Positions 20,558-30,662 of a stretch of DNA of 64,000 bases are shown piece after piece. The translations under genes were made by a program, and so were the position numbers. Every line of letters begins with the position of its first letter. Position 1 is the first letter of the stretch. The DNA comes from Phocaeicola vulgatus (GTDB lineage Bacteria > Bacteroidota > Bacteroidia > Bacteroidales > Tannerellaceae): NCBI GenBank assembly GCA_022009975.1, contig CP091733.1:1567001-1631000 (forward strand), given 5' to 3'. A model generated the notes under the pieces. That model had not been told where the DNA came from, searched no databases, and saw only the letters and a program-made list of their open reading frames with translations.

Positions 20558-21757
20558 TAATTTTCAACTGTATCAAATTTCACTTCTCTTATCAACCTTT
20601 CAGCCAATTCTATAGCCTTCTGTGGAGTTTTCTCTATTACAATCACATGTCCGCTCCTACTTAAACTACTTGTAACTACAGGTATAATATCGCCCTCGTG
20701 TACATATATTTCTTTCTTATACACATGTGGGTTATCTAACACCTCAATATTACTTACAGAAATAAGTCTTCCTGGTTTAGGACAGAAATAACGAATACAA
20801 GCTCCCTTTGGTTCTTCCTTTACACTTAAATCCGGTTCTATACCTAATGCCACATTAATAGCAGCTGCAACCATGTCAATACCCGTACTCAGATGTGTTA
20901 ATTCAGTAGAAATAAAATCTCCGCCAAGGCGAGCGCCTATTTCCATCAAATAAGCCTTACCATTCATTAATTTAGCCTCAGCATGGCAAGCACAATTGTT
21001 TACACCCAAAGCCTTAACTCCGGCAACAGCAGCAGCCTTCAACGTTTCAACATCCTCTTTAGAATAACAAGAAGGCTGATTATGACCCAACTCCACAAAA
21101 TGTGGAGCACCTGTTGTTTTTTTGTCTGTAACAGTAAGCACATTCACCTTGCCATTCCAAACAATAATCTCAATCGAGAATTCAGGACCTTCAATAAACT
21201 GCTCTATCAATACCGACTTGTCACGACTTTCATCAAGTGCTATATTGTATGCGTTGATAAAGTCTGCTTTATTCATATCACGTACAACCTTTGCAATTCC
21301 TCTTGATCCAGAATTACGCGACGGCTTTAATATTCCGTCTGTAGTAAAGTCATTCTGCAAATGTTCCCAAGCATCCTCCGCACTATCAGTCAATATACTC
21401 TTTGGTGAGGGAGCATTACCTTTTTCAAAAGCCTCACGCATTAAATGCTTGTTTGTCGCACGAATTGCTTGCTCTTTTGTGATACCAGCAAGGCCAAGTT
21501 CATCATTTATTCGTCCCATCACATTCATGCTCACTTCCGAGCAAGGATGTATGACTCCATCAACATGCTGCTCACGCGCTATTTCAAGCATGATTTCCTC
21601 ATCTGTTATATTAGCACATATAGCCTTGTCTGCATATTGCAAACCTATAGCATTTGAATCGCCATCTACAGCTATAACATAATAACCTTTCTTTTGCTTT
21701 CTTGATTACAGGAACTTGCAATATTCCTGCTGCCAATACTAAAAGTCTTTTCTGCAT
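20557..21757 (-). CDS. ATP-grasp enzyme of the capsule locus (frame broken near the N-terminus)
   Basis: About 399 residues from ATG 21757 (MQKRLLVLAAGILQVPVIKK), with one extra base in the TTT at 21688-21690, after which the frame continues GYYVIAVDGDSNAIGLQYAD. This is the carbamoyl-phosphate-synthase-like ATP-grasp fold: dinucleotide-like N-terminus, ATP loop SRNSGSRGIAKVV, IEQFIEGPEFSIE, and catalytic acidic segment AYLMEIGARLGGDF. Such proteins in surface-polysaccharide loci ligate an amino acid or similar carboxylate to an amine on a sugar; the substrate here is unknown. Confidence 0.82.
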
Positions 21758-21795
21758 ATCTTTAAACAAACTTTTTTGTTAGGTTATAAAACTTC

Positions 21796-22383
21796 TTATG
21801 CCCTATAAACATCTTTGTGTGACAATACAGTCTTAAAAGTTAACCACAAAACTTTAATGTCGAAAAAGAAGTTCAGGTGCTTTACATAATAAATGTCTGC
21901 CTGAAGTTTTTCTTTTGTTCCTACTGAATTGCGGTTAATGGCTTGGTTCCAACCTGTAATACCTGGTCTAACAGTAAGTATTACTCTTTCTTCTGGAGTA
22001 TAATGTTCCAAATAAAACGCAGAATCTGGTCTTGGACCTATCAATGCCATGTCACCTATAAGCACATTCAACAATTGTGGTATTTCGTCAAGACTTGTTC
22101 TACGAAGAAATCTACCCACTTTGGTCACTCGTGGATCATCTGCTGCATTATATGTACTACCATCTTCCATACGAAGGTCTGGAGCGTTTACTATCATTGA
22201 GCGAAACTTATACATCTTAAAGATTCGTCCATTCTTGCCAATACGAGAAGCCATATGGAACAAAGGACCACCATCATCACACTTTATAGCAATCCATACA
22301 CCAATACAAAGTAGTAAAACAAAAGGAAAAGCACAGAGGGCAATCATAAAATCAATCGCCCTCTTAATACAATTTTTATACAT
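21796..22383 (-). CDS. Initiating polyprenyl-phosphate sugar-phosphate transferase (PglC/WcaJ C-terminal family)
   Basis: 195-residue monotopic phosphoglycosyl transferase that starts repeat-unit synthesis by moving a sugar phosphate to undecaprenyl phosphate in the inner membrane. One N-terminal reentrant/membrane helix (10-31, MIALCAFPFVLLLCIGVWI) precedes the catalytic part: MYKFRSM, the catalytic pair in TSLDEIPQLLNVLIGDM, LIGPRPD, and RPGITGWNQ. The short length matches the PglC type without the extra N-terminal domain. Intact frame. It is co-directional with ATP-grasp and epimerase genes, a grouping common in Bacteroides capsule loci. Confidence 0.93.
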   Translation of the reverse strand: MYKNCIKRAIDFMIALCAFPFVLLLCIGVWIAIKCDDGGPLFHMASRIGKNGRIFKMYKFRSMIVNAPDLRMEDGSTYNAADDPRVTKVGRFLRRTSLDEIPQLLNVLIGDMALIGPRPDSAFYLEHYTPEERVILTVRPGITGWNQAINRNSVGTKEKLQADIYYVKHLNFFFDIKVLWLTFKTVLSHKDVYRA

Positions 22384-22408
22384 AAATCAGATTTTGTTGA
22401 TAACGTAT

Positions 22409-23415
22409 TTAGTACTTGAATAAATCACGGTATAGATTGTTATCCCAATCTTTCTTGAAATCCTCCATCATTTGACGATAAGTCTTAAACTTTGGCTCAA
22501 ATCCAAAATCTCTTTTTGCTTTTCCCATAGAGAAAAGATACGAGGTAGTGTTGTTTGGTATCTCTGGCTTATAAATAATCTTTGAACGTCGACCGTCAGC
22601 AGGTCCAAACACATCTCTCATAACCTCTGCCTGTTCCTGTAAAGTCACGCCACCACCTGCTGTCATATTATAAAGACCATATGTATTCTCACTCTTTATA
22701 GCAAGATAGAAAGCATGAGCAATGTCCTTTACATAGCCAACGTCACGAATCATCTGAGCATTACCAAACACCGTTATGTCTTCGGCATTCTCTGCTTTCT
22801 CCATGAAAATCTGAAATCCTGATTTCTTCATCTCTCCATTCACATAAAGGCTCATGTGTGGAGTAACACCAAACACTGTAGGAAAACGGAATACCGCATT
22901 CTTCATTCCATGCTGTTGATTGTAATATTCCATAACATCATTAGCAGCATTCTTGGAAATAGTATACACCGAATGATCTCCAGTGAAAAAGAAGTTTCTT
23001 GGCTCTTCCTCTGTCAATCTACGTTCACCATTCCACGCTCCACGCACATCGCCATACGAACAAGTTGAAATAACACGTTTTATACCGTTCTTGCGACAAT
23101 ACTCCAAACAATTGATTGTTCCTATGGTGTTAATGCGGAAATAGTCAGCGGCATTCTCATCCTCATCAAGGTTTACTGGTGCATTGGCAGGAAGTAAGCC
23201 TGCCAACAGAATCACGCCTTCCACATCTTTCTTTGGCAATTGTTCAAAATCCTCCACCCTATCAAGGTCGAGATTTATATACTTACCCCCAAAGCATCAT
23301 AATGCTCCTTGAAACGATTTTTTCTACCTGTCACTACGACTTCGCATCCTTGATTTACGAGTTCTGTTACGGTATGAACACCGATAAAGCTTGTTGCTCC
23401 AATTACAATTATCAT
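22409..23415 (-). CDS. NAD-dependent nucleotide-sugar epimerase/dehydratase (frame broken)
   Basis: Short-chain extended dehydrogenase of about 335 residues. The true start is ATG 23415: MIIVIGATSFIGVHTVTEL has the GxxGxxG-type NAD site. One C is missing in the CCCCC at 23286-23290; adding it gives ALGGKYINLDLDRVEDFEQ. Catalytic motifs are STCSYGD and YTISKNA (YxxxK). It modifies the sugar nucleotide used by the initiating transferase or WbuB-like enzyme; the substrate is not decidable by eye. Confidence 0.85.
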
Positions 23416-23439
23416 ATACTAAATATTTATTGGTTTTTC

Positions 23440-23496
23440 GTTAGTACTCAATTTAGGGCATACCCATTTTATAGGCACTCTTGCAAATGCCTATAT
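23440..23496. repeat. 57-base direct repeat, copy A, with internal hairpin
   Basis: Matches 32150-32206 in the same orientation with scattered mismatches (shared core CAATTTAGGGCATA). An 8-base hairpin stem (TATAGGCA at 23470-23477, complement at 23488-23495) is present. The two copies bracket the variable capsule block. Confidence 0.7.
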
Positions 23497-23526
23497 TAAG
23501 CTCTAATTTGAGTGTCAATATCCTAT

Positions 23527-24098
23527 TCACTCTCTATTCCTTTTGATTATTCTTGCTGGATTTCCGGCTATTATCACATTGTCAGGAAAAGAGCCACAGA
23601 CTACGCTTCCTGCGCCGACAACAACATTCTTTCCCAATGTCGTTCCCTTCAGTATTATAGAGTTTGCCCCAATAAAACAACCTTCGCCAATTACAACAGG
23701 CCGTTTTTCCAGAAGATCAAGTCGTTCTGTAGGATGACGTTCACTGTAAGGAAGTGGATGAAAATCGTTGTCTATGATTTTACAGCCTGAACCTATATCC
23801 GTATTGCGGCCTATAGTAATGCTTTCCATCGAATAGATGGTGCATCCACTCATGCACACACCTTCGTTGATGACGATTCTACCACCATTTTTGGCAACTA
23901 TAATGCATCTTTGCGACAATCCAAACAGATTACTGAACGGATGGGAAAATATTCTAATTTTACCCCCCCCCACACAATCTCTGAATTACGCATAGCTAAT
24001 ATCACACTAAAGCCTCTAAAACTTATTTGCTTATGGTATTTAATGCGATAACGCAAGAAATTAAAATACAGGCCCATTTCACGAATAAACATCTTCAT
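23527..24098 (-). CDS. Left-handed beta-helix (hexapeptide) acyltransferase with poly-G tract (frame broken)
   Basis: Acyltransferase of about 190 residues of the WbbJ/LacA type, with hexapeptide repeats (ITIGRNTDIGSGCKI, VVIGEGCFIGANSIIL, KNVVVGAGSVV) and the terminal AGNPARII. The N-terminal 46 residues (MKMFIREMGLYFNFLRYRIK) are out of frame with the rest at a run of nine C (23963-23971, nine G in the coding strand). Ten would read EIVWGGGKIRIF. It may be a sequencing error or genuine slipped-strand switching. It probably O-acetylates the capsule repeat unit. It begins 8 bases after the catB-like gene. Confidence 0.83.
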
Positions 24099-24105
24099 AA
24101 TATAA

Positions 24106-24762
24106 TCATCTTGTTTGTTCTATAAACATTTCTAAATCATCAACACACAAATTGTCTTTTTGAAATATTGCTATGTTGTTCTTTAATTTACAATCATCAA
24201 AATTCCACCATTCCAATTCCAAAAGTTTTGCGACTACCTCAGGTGAAAAACGGTACCTAATCACTTTAGCTGGTACACCACCAACTATTGCATACGGGGG
24301 GACATTTTTCACCACAACTGCACCTGCGGCAATGACAGCACCATGCCCAACCGTAACACCACCATTTATTAGCGCATGCGAACCAACCCATATGTCATTA
24401 CCCAAAACAGCTTTTTTATTATCAGCAGCATTCACATCCTTATCTATCCATTGAGATTGGCATCCGTTTATTTTTTGTGTGAATATTGGACAAGTAGAAA
24501 GATAGCTCAACGTATGCCCTCCCATGCCGATACGACAATGGTCTGAAATACTACAGAACTGACCAATTTCAGCATTTTCAACATCTGTATCATTTCCAAT
24601 GTACGAATAACGTCCGATTGACGAACCTTTCATTTTTACCATTCGATAAATGACAGCTTTGGGGTCTATCAGATTATTAGCAGACACAAATGAAATATTT
24701 GAAATACGAGGATTAAACAGATTCTTTATCATCCCCTTTATATAATGAGCTACAGGAAACAT
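24106..24762 (-). CDS. CatB-related hexapeptide O-acetyltransferase
   Basis: 218-residue xenobiotic-acetyltransferase-type LbH protein. Hexapeptide coils are visible from SSIGRYSYIGNDTDVENAEIG. The catalytic His sits in RIGMGGHTLS. The loop TKKINGCQSQ-like region and AVLGNDIWVGSHALINGG, VTVGHGAVIAAGAVV follow, and the end is IVGGVPAKVIRYRF. Intact frame. It transfers an acetyl group from acetyl-CoA to a sugar hydroxyl of the polysaccharide (family knowledge; acceptor unknown). It sits between a GT4 gene (1-base gap) and the poly-G acyltransferase. Confidence 0.9.
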   Translation of the reverse strand: MFPVAHYIKGMIKNLFNPRISNISFVSANNLIDPKAVIYRMVKMKGSSIGRYSYIGNDTDVENAEIGQFCSISDHCRIGMGGHTLSYLSTCPIFTQKINGCQSQWIDKDVNAADNKKAVLGNDIWVGSHALINGGVTVGHGAVIAAGAVVVKNVPPYAIVGGVPAKVIRYRFSPEVVAKLLELEWWNFDDCKLKNNIAIFQKDNLCVDDLEMFIEQTR

Positions 24763-24763
24763 A

Positions 24764-25869
24764 TCACTTTAAATTTTTCTTTAAGACATTTATTTGGAAA
24801 TAAGGATTCCATTCTTCATCTATCTCCTTAATACAAGCATTACGCACAACACCACGATTTTTCCCAGTGGTTTCAAACCATTTATCTATCTGAGTGGCAA
24901 GGTCATCTACATCATCACGCTTGAAAAAAGTTCCTGTTATACCATCCTTTATAGCCTCAAACTCAGGCATTTGGTAAGGGAAATCATTATGGGTAATACA
25001 TGGAGTACCAAACACCATTGAGTGCATTGCCGTTAACCCTATATTTCCAGAGCTACACATAAGTCAGCATTATATATGAGAGAACTCAACTCGTTCTCGT
25101 CATAGCAAGGGCCATAAAACCATACTTGTTTCTCAAGTCCAAGTTTTTTTGTTAAAGTCTTAAGTTCTTCTGTTTTCTCGCCACCACCGATAAATGTCAA
25201 ATTATATTCTATGTCTCTATTACGGCAAATGACCATTGCCTTCAATATCTGATCAAGTTTCTTTACAGCAGTCAGTCTACCAACAAAGAAAAGATTCTTA
25301 TTGTCGTTGCAAAAATGATCTTTATAAACTGCTGTCTCAGAAAGTTGTTTTCTCACTTCAATCTGCTTATCATAAGCTAAAGAATTGTGAATAGTAAACA
25401 ACTTACTACTATCAAAGCCTTCCTTAATCATCAAATTGCGAGCATAATTTCCATAGGTAAAAATTCCACCATTAGGCAACTTAAACTCCAATTTCTTTAT
25501 AAAAGACTCTAATAATGTTTCTTTTCCATACCAACCATGTGTCCAAAAATACACTTTCTTTTTCGGCTTAAGCAATCTTGCAAGTACACAAAACATCCAA
25601 GTACTCAAGGCACGAGTTTCACCTAGAAGAATATAATGGTCATAATCTTTAAACAATTGACCTATTACTCCAGGTTGCCAATACCATCCACCAAAAAGAT
25701 GCTTAGTATTAGTCTCCGTTACTTTTCCATGAAGAAGCGTATAGTCCATCTTCTTAACATCACCCATCGCATTTCCAAACACCCAATCACAACTAAATGT
25801 TTTATCTATTAATGTAAAAATGTTTGTGCGGTAATGCTGTGCATAATTATATAATATACAAAGTTTCAT
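24764..25869 (-). CDS. Glycosyltransferase family 4 (frame broken)
   Basis: GT-B enzyme of about 368 residues, beginning MKLCILYNYAQHYRTNIFTL. The C-terminal donor domain has FFVGRLTAVKKLDQILKAM, TFIGGGEKTEELK and VWFYGPCYDENELSSL. One base is missing near 25050, between ADLCVA and GNIGLTAMHSMVFGTP, the usual P-G-x-x-GLTA donor loop. The C-terminus is complete. It starts 4 bases before the TupA-like ATP-grasp gene ends. Sugar specificity unknown. Confidence 0.87.
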
Positions 25870-25873
25870 TTCT

Positions 25874-26738
25874 TTATTTTGATTTTAAATATAATGCACC
25901 CATTTCATCCAATGCCCTATTAGACCATCTATGAAAGATACACCCTGCTGGAGTAAGAGTTATTTCTCCAAACCAAATACGAGAACCATTTGAGTAAAGA
26001 TCAATTCTCACCAAGTCTATATCACCAGCCAATGATTCTGCACACTCTACCATCTTTTCCAAATTTTGTGGCCGTAAAACCAAAGGTGCAGTTCTGTCAA
26101 ATTCTTTGTAGTAATCATACATAGGTTGCCAATCTAAGGAATACGGAAGATAATCGGCATGGCCTTTTTCACGTCCACTACATGCAAGTACACACACAAC
26201 CTTACCATGAATGCACATAAACTTATAGTCTATAGGAAAACCACCATTACCATCATCTATAAATTCCTCACAAACTGCACACTTTTCTATTTTAGAATAA
26301 TGTTGCTCTGTAAAGCTATAGTCCTTAACTTTAAACCATTCTTTAAGCAGTTGTTTGCATTTATTTATTTCTAATTTAGATTTATCCAAGCAAATGATAT
26401 TCATGCCAGCTCCAAAATTCATCTTTAATGCAAATTTTTGTGGTAACTTGGCAAAATTGATATCATTTACAGAATAATAATGGTTTAATAAAGGTATCAA
26501 TATGTCTTTACAACCTTTTGCGGAAACATATTCACGAACCTTATATTTATCTGCCAACTCATAATATTTTAAATAATCTCCTTTGATAGCTTTCTTATAC
26601 CATATCTCAGACAAATCCTTTGGATTAAATAGATTAGGGAATCTATGGTGATTATGCATATAAGATATGTAATATGAAAGAGACGGAAAAAAACCTTTTG
26701 CTATAAAGCGAACATTGATTTTTTTGTAAAAGATTCAT
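25874..26738 (-). CDS. TupA-like ATP-grasp protein (frame broken near the start)
   Basis: TupA-type ATP-grasp enzyme, named for teichuronopeptide synthesis and common in polysaccharide loci. Start at ATG 26738 (MNLLQKINVRFIAKGFFPSL) with one extra base in the T7 run at 26719-26725; without it the frame runs on through SYYISYMHNHHRFPNLFNP. The core has ELADKYKVREYV, LKMNFGAGMNIICLD, the acidic metal site DLVRIDLYSNGSRIWFGEIT, and a TPAGCIF end. It probably ligates an amino acid to a sugar carboxyl or amine. Without the upstream extension the protein would lack the family's N-terminal helices. Confidence 0.78.
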
Positions 26739-26923
26739 TTTTTTCTTATTATAAAATTGAAATAATATTTATAAAAAAATGTAAAGCCGAAGGCAAGTAT
26801 TCATGCATTAAGAGATGTCGCATATTATACTTACTCATATCATTCTGCTTATTCCTATTTGACAAATACAAGTTAAAAATCAAAGGCATCATGACGTTTT
26901 TTTATGCTGACAATTTATATCAT

Positions 26924-27070
26924 TTATAAGCACATCCATTTCTTTTTCCACACAGCAAATGACAACTCAGTTTGAAACGTTTTATACGAATTATCATATA
27001 TTGTCATGTATTGTTTAGGGTTCTTAATAATATCTTTGATACGCTCAAGAACAAAGTCATATATTTCTTG
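26924..27070 (-). pseudogene. C-terminal remnant of a glycosyltransferase
   Basis: A 48-codon open stretch reading EIYDFVLERIKDII, then QYMTIYDNSYKTFQTELSF and VWKKKWMCL before a stop. This is the style of the C-terminal tail of capsule glycosyltransferases. It has no start and is cut by a stop directly after the wzy gene, so the rest of the gene is gone. A second 47-codon frame at 26749-26892 (MMPLIFNLYLSNRNKQNDMS) may be another remnant. Otherwise this 355-base gap has no gene. Confidence 0.5.
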
Positions 27071-27093
27071 TTAGGAATAACCTATCCTTTATA

Positions 27094-28353
27094 TCAATCT
27101 TTTATTATTTCCATACATATATTATTGTAACAAGAATTTATAGACCTTATTTTTTGCTTTTTATTATAAAAAGAAGCACCTATTACTGAGAAAGCTAATA
27201 TAGGATTAGATATAACCATAATACCAGACATTCCTCTAGCAATATTAAAAAATAACAGTGCAAAAAGAAAATACACCTCTGGCATTTGCGACAACCTATA
27301 ACGATTTATAAATCCCTTAACCCCAAGTCCTAACGTTGAATAAAGAAAAAATACAAAGCCTATAACCCCTGTACCTACAAGCATTTCCAAATACATATTG
27401 TGACAACTTGAGAATTCTTTCAATTCCAAATAATAAGGATTAGTACCAATTAGCCAATTTATGCCATCTGAAAATTTCTGTAATGCTATATCAAATAATA
27501 TATCACGATTTCCTAAATTTCCTTCTTCTACAGTCTCTGTAAATCGCCGAACTAATGCAGGCGCAAATGATTCCAATATTTTCAAACTAAGCAAACCACC
27601 AAAAGATGCAACACAAGCAATCATTACAATGATAATTTTACCTTTCTTAGAAAGACACATAAATAAAAACATTAAACCTGCACTCATTCCAACTAAAGGT
27701 CCTCTACTTCCAGCTTTAGCAACGCCCCATATACCTAACCCAACAGCTGCATAAGAAATTAATCTTAACAACTTAATGTCTTTTATAAGATTTGACTTCA
27801 TTATCATGGATACTGCTAATAATACTAAATAAGCTGCATTATCTCCAAACTGCAAGGTTGAAACTCGTGCATTCATATTAAATCTACCATCAGCTGTCAT
27901 TTCTGCTGAAAATGTATTTCGAACTCCCATTCCTATAGTAATGGTCATCAGCAATAAAGTAATTAGCAATGTTTTGTTCCATTGAATATTCTTTAATCCA
28001 CTCATAAAAGCAAGCATAGGAATACCTACTATTCCAAAATTATATAGAGTAGACTGCATTCTTGAATAAGAAAAAAGAGCAGCATTCGGGTCTACCAAAT
28101 AAAAATCAACAGTTACTTGTGCTGAAATATAAACAAATGCAAATAAAAATGCTTTTATATAAGCATTATTAGGTATTTGAAGTTTAGATTTAAAAAGACA
28201 TGCTAATGCAACTAAAAGTGCAAAACCTCTAAAGGCAATGCTACCAACCGAACTGTCGACAAAAGACGTAAAGAATCCAAAACCTACCATAGTAAGTATG
28301 AAATTAAGATCCCATCTGTTGATTTTAAAATATTTTTCCATATTATCTTTCAT
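27094..28353 (-). CDS. wzy: O-antigen/capsule polymerase or ligase, Wzy_C family
   Basis: 419-residue integral membrane protein with about 11-12 hydrophobic segments. The Wzy_C/WaaL landmarks are an Arg in GVAKAGSRGPLVGMSAG before a membrane helix and the long periplasmic loop ending in SSCHNMYLEMLVGTGVIGF with its conserved His. As the only such protein in the locus it is probably the repeat-unit polymerase (Wzy) rather than a ligase. Intact frame despite several poly-A/T runs. The preceding GT4 gene ends 11 bases inside; an alternative ATG at 28341 would remove this overlap. Confidence 0.85.
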   Translation of the reverse strand: MKDNMEKYFKINRWDLNFILTMVGFGFFTSFVDSSVGSIAFRGFALLVALACLFKSKLQIPNNAYIKAFLFAFVYISAQVTVDFYLVDPNAALFSYSRMQSTLYNFGIVGIPMLAFMSGLKNIQWNKTLLITLLLMTITIGMGVRNTFSAEMTADGRFNMNARVSTLQFGDNAAYLVLLAVSMIMKSNLIKDIKLLRLISYAAVGLGIWGVAKAGSRGPLVGMSAGLMFLFMCLSKKGKIIIVMIACVASFGGLLSLKILESFAPALVRRFTETVEEGNLGNRDILFDIALQKFSDGINWLIGTNPYYLELKEFSSCHNMYLEMLVGTGVIGFVFFLYSTLGLGVKGFINRYRLSQMPEVYFLFALLFFNIARGMSGIMVISNPILAFSVIGASFYNKKQKIRSINSCYNNICMEIIKD

Positions 28354-29512
28354 TTAGCTGATCTATCCATTTTGCATATATATTATCAAGCGAAAATCTT
28401 TTTGCATTATCTATAGCTTGATGCGCCAATCTTTGCAATTTTGCTTCATTATTCATTAACGCAGAAAGAGTTTTTGCAAATTCTTTATTATTAAAAGCAG
28501 GTACAACACATCCATTTACTCCATCATGAATTAGCATTGGTATAGAAGTAAAACTATTATTGACAACAGGAACGCAGCCAACTCTTTGTGATTCTAATAT
28601 TACCATGGAAAAAGATTCATGAACACTTGTGACACAACTAATTGCCGCATCTTCATAGAAAGCATCAGGATTTAAACGTCCTTTAAAAAAAACTCGTTTC
28701 AACCCCAATGATTTTGCCATTTCTTTCATTTCCTCCAACGAAGGCCCATTCCCCAACATGTATAGTTTCCATTCTGGATTTTTTTCTTCTATTAATTTCC
28801 AAATAAAAAGCATATTATCTGGACGCTTAATAGAATAGTCAAATGTACCAGCCCATACAACTATTTTATCCTTATGTTCAGGTTGCTTAATATTAACATC
28901 AATTCCATTTGGAACAACACGTACCTTATTGGAAGAAGTCAAACCACACATTCTATATAATTCTGGCACTTGCCCATCACAAAGTACAAATACACGATCA
29001 CTATTATTAATGGTACTCAAATATCGTTTGCGATGTTTTTTTATATATGCTAATGTCATCAAATGAGATACAAAACGAGACTTCATTAAAGAAAACAACC
29101 ATCCAAGATTCTTCTTTTTCAAAAGGTACTCTTTTTGATATGCACCGTTTAAAATAGGAGTAAGAATTGAATTATGAAAACAAGAAACTATAAAAAAGTG
29201 CACATTTCTTTTACAAAGTGAAAGGAATTGTGCACAATCAGGATTAAGAGCATCTTGATTAATAACAACATCTACATTATTCACTTTTACGAAATCTGTA
29301 AGATAATCAATATTTTGACCTGAAAAAAGAATAGCAGAAGGAAGAAATAATTGATTTTCACTATATACCTGTCCCTTATGCTTATTCTTAATTCCTATAT
29401 ACCATACTGTATTACCTTTTTTAGTAAACAGTGATCCTAAAATATCTGTAACACGAGATATACCACCAAAAGTTGGCAAAATGCCATTACTATGAAAAAA
29501 AACTATATTCAT
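28343..29512 (-). CDS. Glycosyltransferase family 4
   Basis: 389-residue GT-B glycosyltransferase. N-terminus MNIVFFHSNGILPTFGGISR holds the GGISR-type glycine loop of GT4. C-terminal features are VVPNGIDV, KIVVWAGTFDYSIKRPD, and the E-x7-E donor motif HESFSMVILESQ, followed by a complete tail. Intact frame. It overlaps the beta-propeller gene by 4 bases (ATGA), so translation is coupled. It adds one sugar of the repeat unit; specificity unknown. Confidence 0.93.
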   Translation of the reverse strand: MNIVFFHSNGILPTFGGISRVTDILGSLFTKKGNTVWYIGIKNKHKGQVYSENQLFLPSAILFSGQNIDYLTDFVKVNNVDVVINQDALNPDCAQFLSLCKRNVHFFIVSCFHNSILTPILNGAYQKEYLLKKKNLGWLFSLMKSRFVSHLMTLAYIKKHRKRYLSTINNSDRVFVLCDGQVPELYRMCGLTSSNKVRVVPNGIDVNIKQPEHKDKIVVWAGTFDYSIKRPDNMLFIWKLIEEKNPEWKLYMLGNGPSLEEMKEMAKSLGLKRVFFKGRLNPDAFYEDAAISCVTSVHESFSMVILESQRVGCVPVVNNSFTSIPMLIHDGVNGCVVPAFNNKEFAKTLSALMNNEAKLQRLAHQAIDNAKRFSLDNIYAKWIDQLNER

Positions 29513-30588
29513 TCTATTAAATTAAGTAACTCATTAAAGTTCATAGTTGTCAAATAAAGCTTATTTAATGCCCTGTTTTCTACATCTTGTGCAGTATAAT
29601 AGAGAAAGAAATTACCATTAACAACTCCTGCTGTTGGTTTGTAAATACCAACCTTACCACAAGTTTCATTCGTCATAAGCGGTTTTCTGAACAAACGAAA
29701 ATGTACTCGATCCTTACTCTCTGCCAAACAAATGTCCGCATTACATTGATTACTTTGAACAACTGCATATAAAATCTTATCCCATTCAAAAAAGTCTATA
29801 TGCCATGGACGGTAAAGAGGATTTTTATTCTCAAAGCGAATCGTCTTGTCATAATGATAGATTCCATCAACCTTTTCACAAGACCATTGAGCAACTCCGT
29901 GAGCTTTCTGTTGACTCCATACTCCTAAAAGATCCAAGACGAGTAATAATTGGTTAACAATTCTTTGCAAACTCTTAGGTAAACTCTTAATAATCTTACT
30001 ATGAAAAGTAATATGAGTTGCAAGACATCTAAAAGTTCCATTTTCTTCTTTAATAAAAGCTGGACTTGTTTCTGGATCTACCTCGGCATCAGAAGTACCA
30101 ACAATTGGTCCAAAGACTTTTGATATACCATTTTTTTCAACAAGTGCGCCAAAAGTTGCATGTGCAAAATCATTAGCCTTACATCTTGCTGTAAAATTTT
30201 CTCGCCAAAATACATATAATTTATTATGAACATACAAAAGAACAGGATCGGAGTTGTATCCCTTTTGAGGCTGTCCTTGAACTAAACTATGAATACACCA
30301 ATGAGTAGGTGGTGTTATTTCATTTCCTTTTGCATAACACAGAATGGGATTCTCTGTTTTATCATTACTTTTATAATATGGTGTATATACCATCCACCAT
30401 TTGTATCCAAGAAAACCTTCTGGTATATAACGCACACATGGATGCACGACATCCCCAAAATTAATCTCTTGCTCAAAGGGCTCATGGCTACATACCTCCC
30501 CTATAGGCATTACTCCTAAATGAAAACGGCCACAAAATGTATATTGAATTTTTCTATAAACATTCAATATTTTTCTAATAGTAGACAT
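29509..30588 (-). CDS. Capsule-locus protein with beta-propeller glycosidase-like sequence, function unknown
   Basis: 359-residue soluble protein without signal peptide. Repeated strands with aromatic and acidic residues (GYKWWMVYTPYYK, PVLLYVHNKLYVFWRE, PLYRPWHIDFFEWDKILYAV, YKPTAGVVNGNFFLYYTA) resemble five-bladed beta-propellers of GH43/GH68-like families and some glycosyltransferase-like capsule proteins. I cannot assign catalytic residues. It lies between wzx and a GT4 gene, overlapping the latter, so it is surely part of repeat-unit synthesis or modification. It could be a transferase rather than a hydrolase, since hydrolysis in the cytoplasm would be counterproductive. Confidence 0.6.
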   Translation of the reverse strand: MSTIRKILNVYRKIQYTFCGRFHLGVMPIGEVCSHEPFEQEINFGDVVHPCVRYIPEGFLGYKWWMVYTPYYKSNDKTENPILCYAKGNEITPPTHWCIHSLVQGQPQKGYNSDPVLLYVHNKLYVFWRENFTARCKANDFAHATFGALVEKNGISKVFGPIVGTSDAEVDPETSPAFIKEENGTFRCLATHITFHSKIIKSLPKSLQRIVNQLLLVLDLLGVWSQQKAHGVAQWSCEKVDGIYHYDKTIRFENKNPLYRPWHIDFFEWDKILYAVVQSNQCNADICLAESKDRVHFRLFRKPLMTNETCGKVGIYKPTAGVVNGNFFLYYTAQDVENRALNKLYLTTMNFNELLNLIE

Positions 30589-30662
30589 ATTATCTTTTTT
30601 TAATAATGGTTTTTATAATTGCCAAATAGTTTATTTTTAAATAATCTTGACGAAAAAAATAA

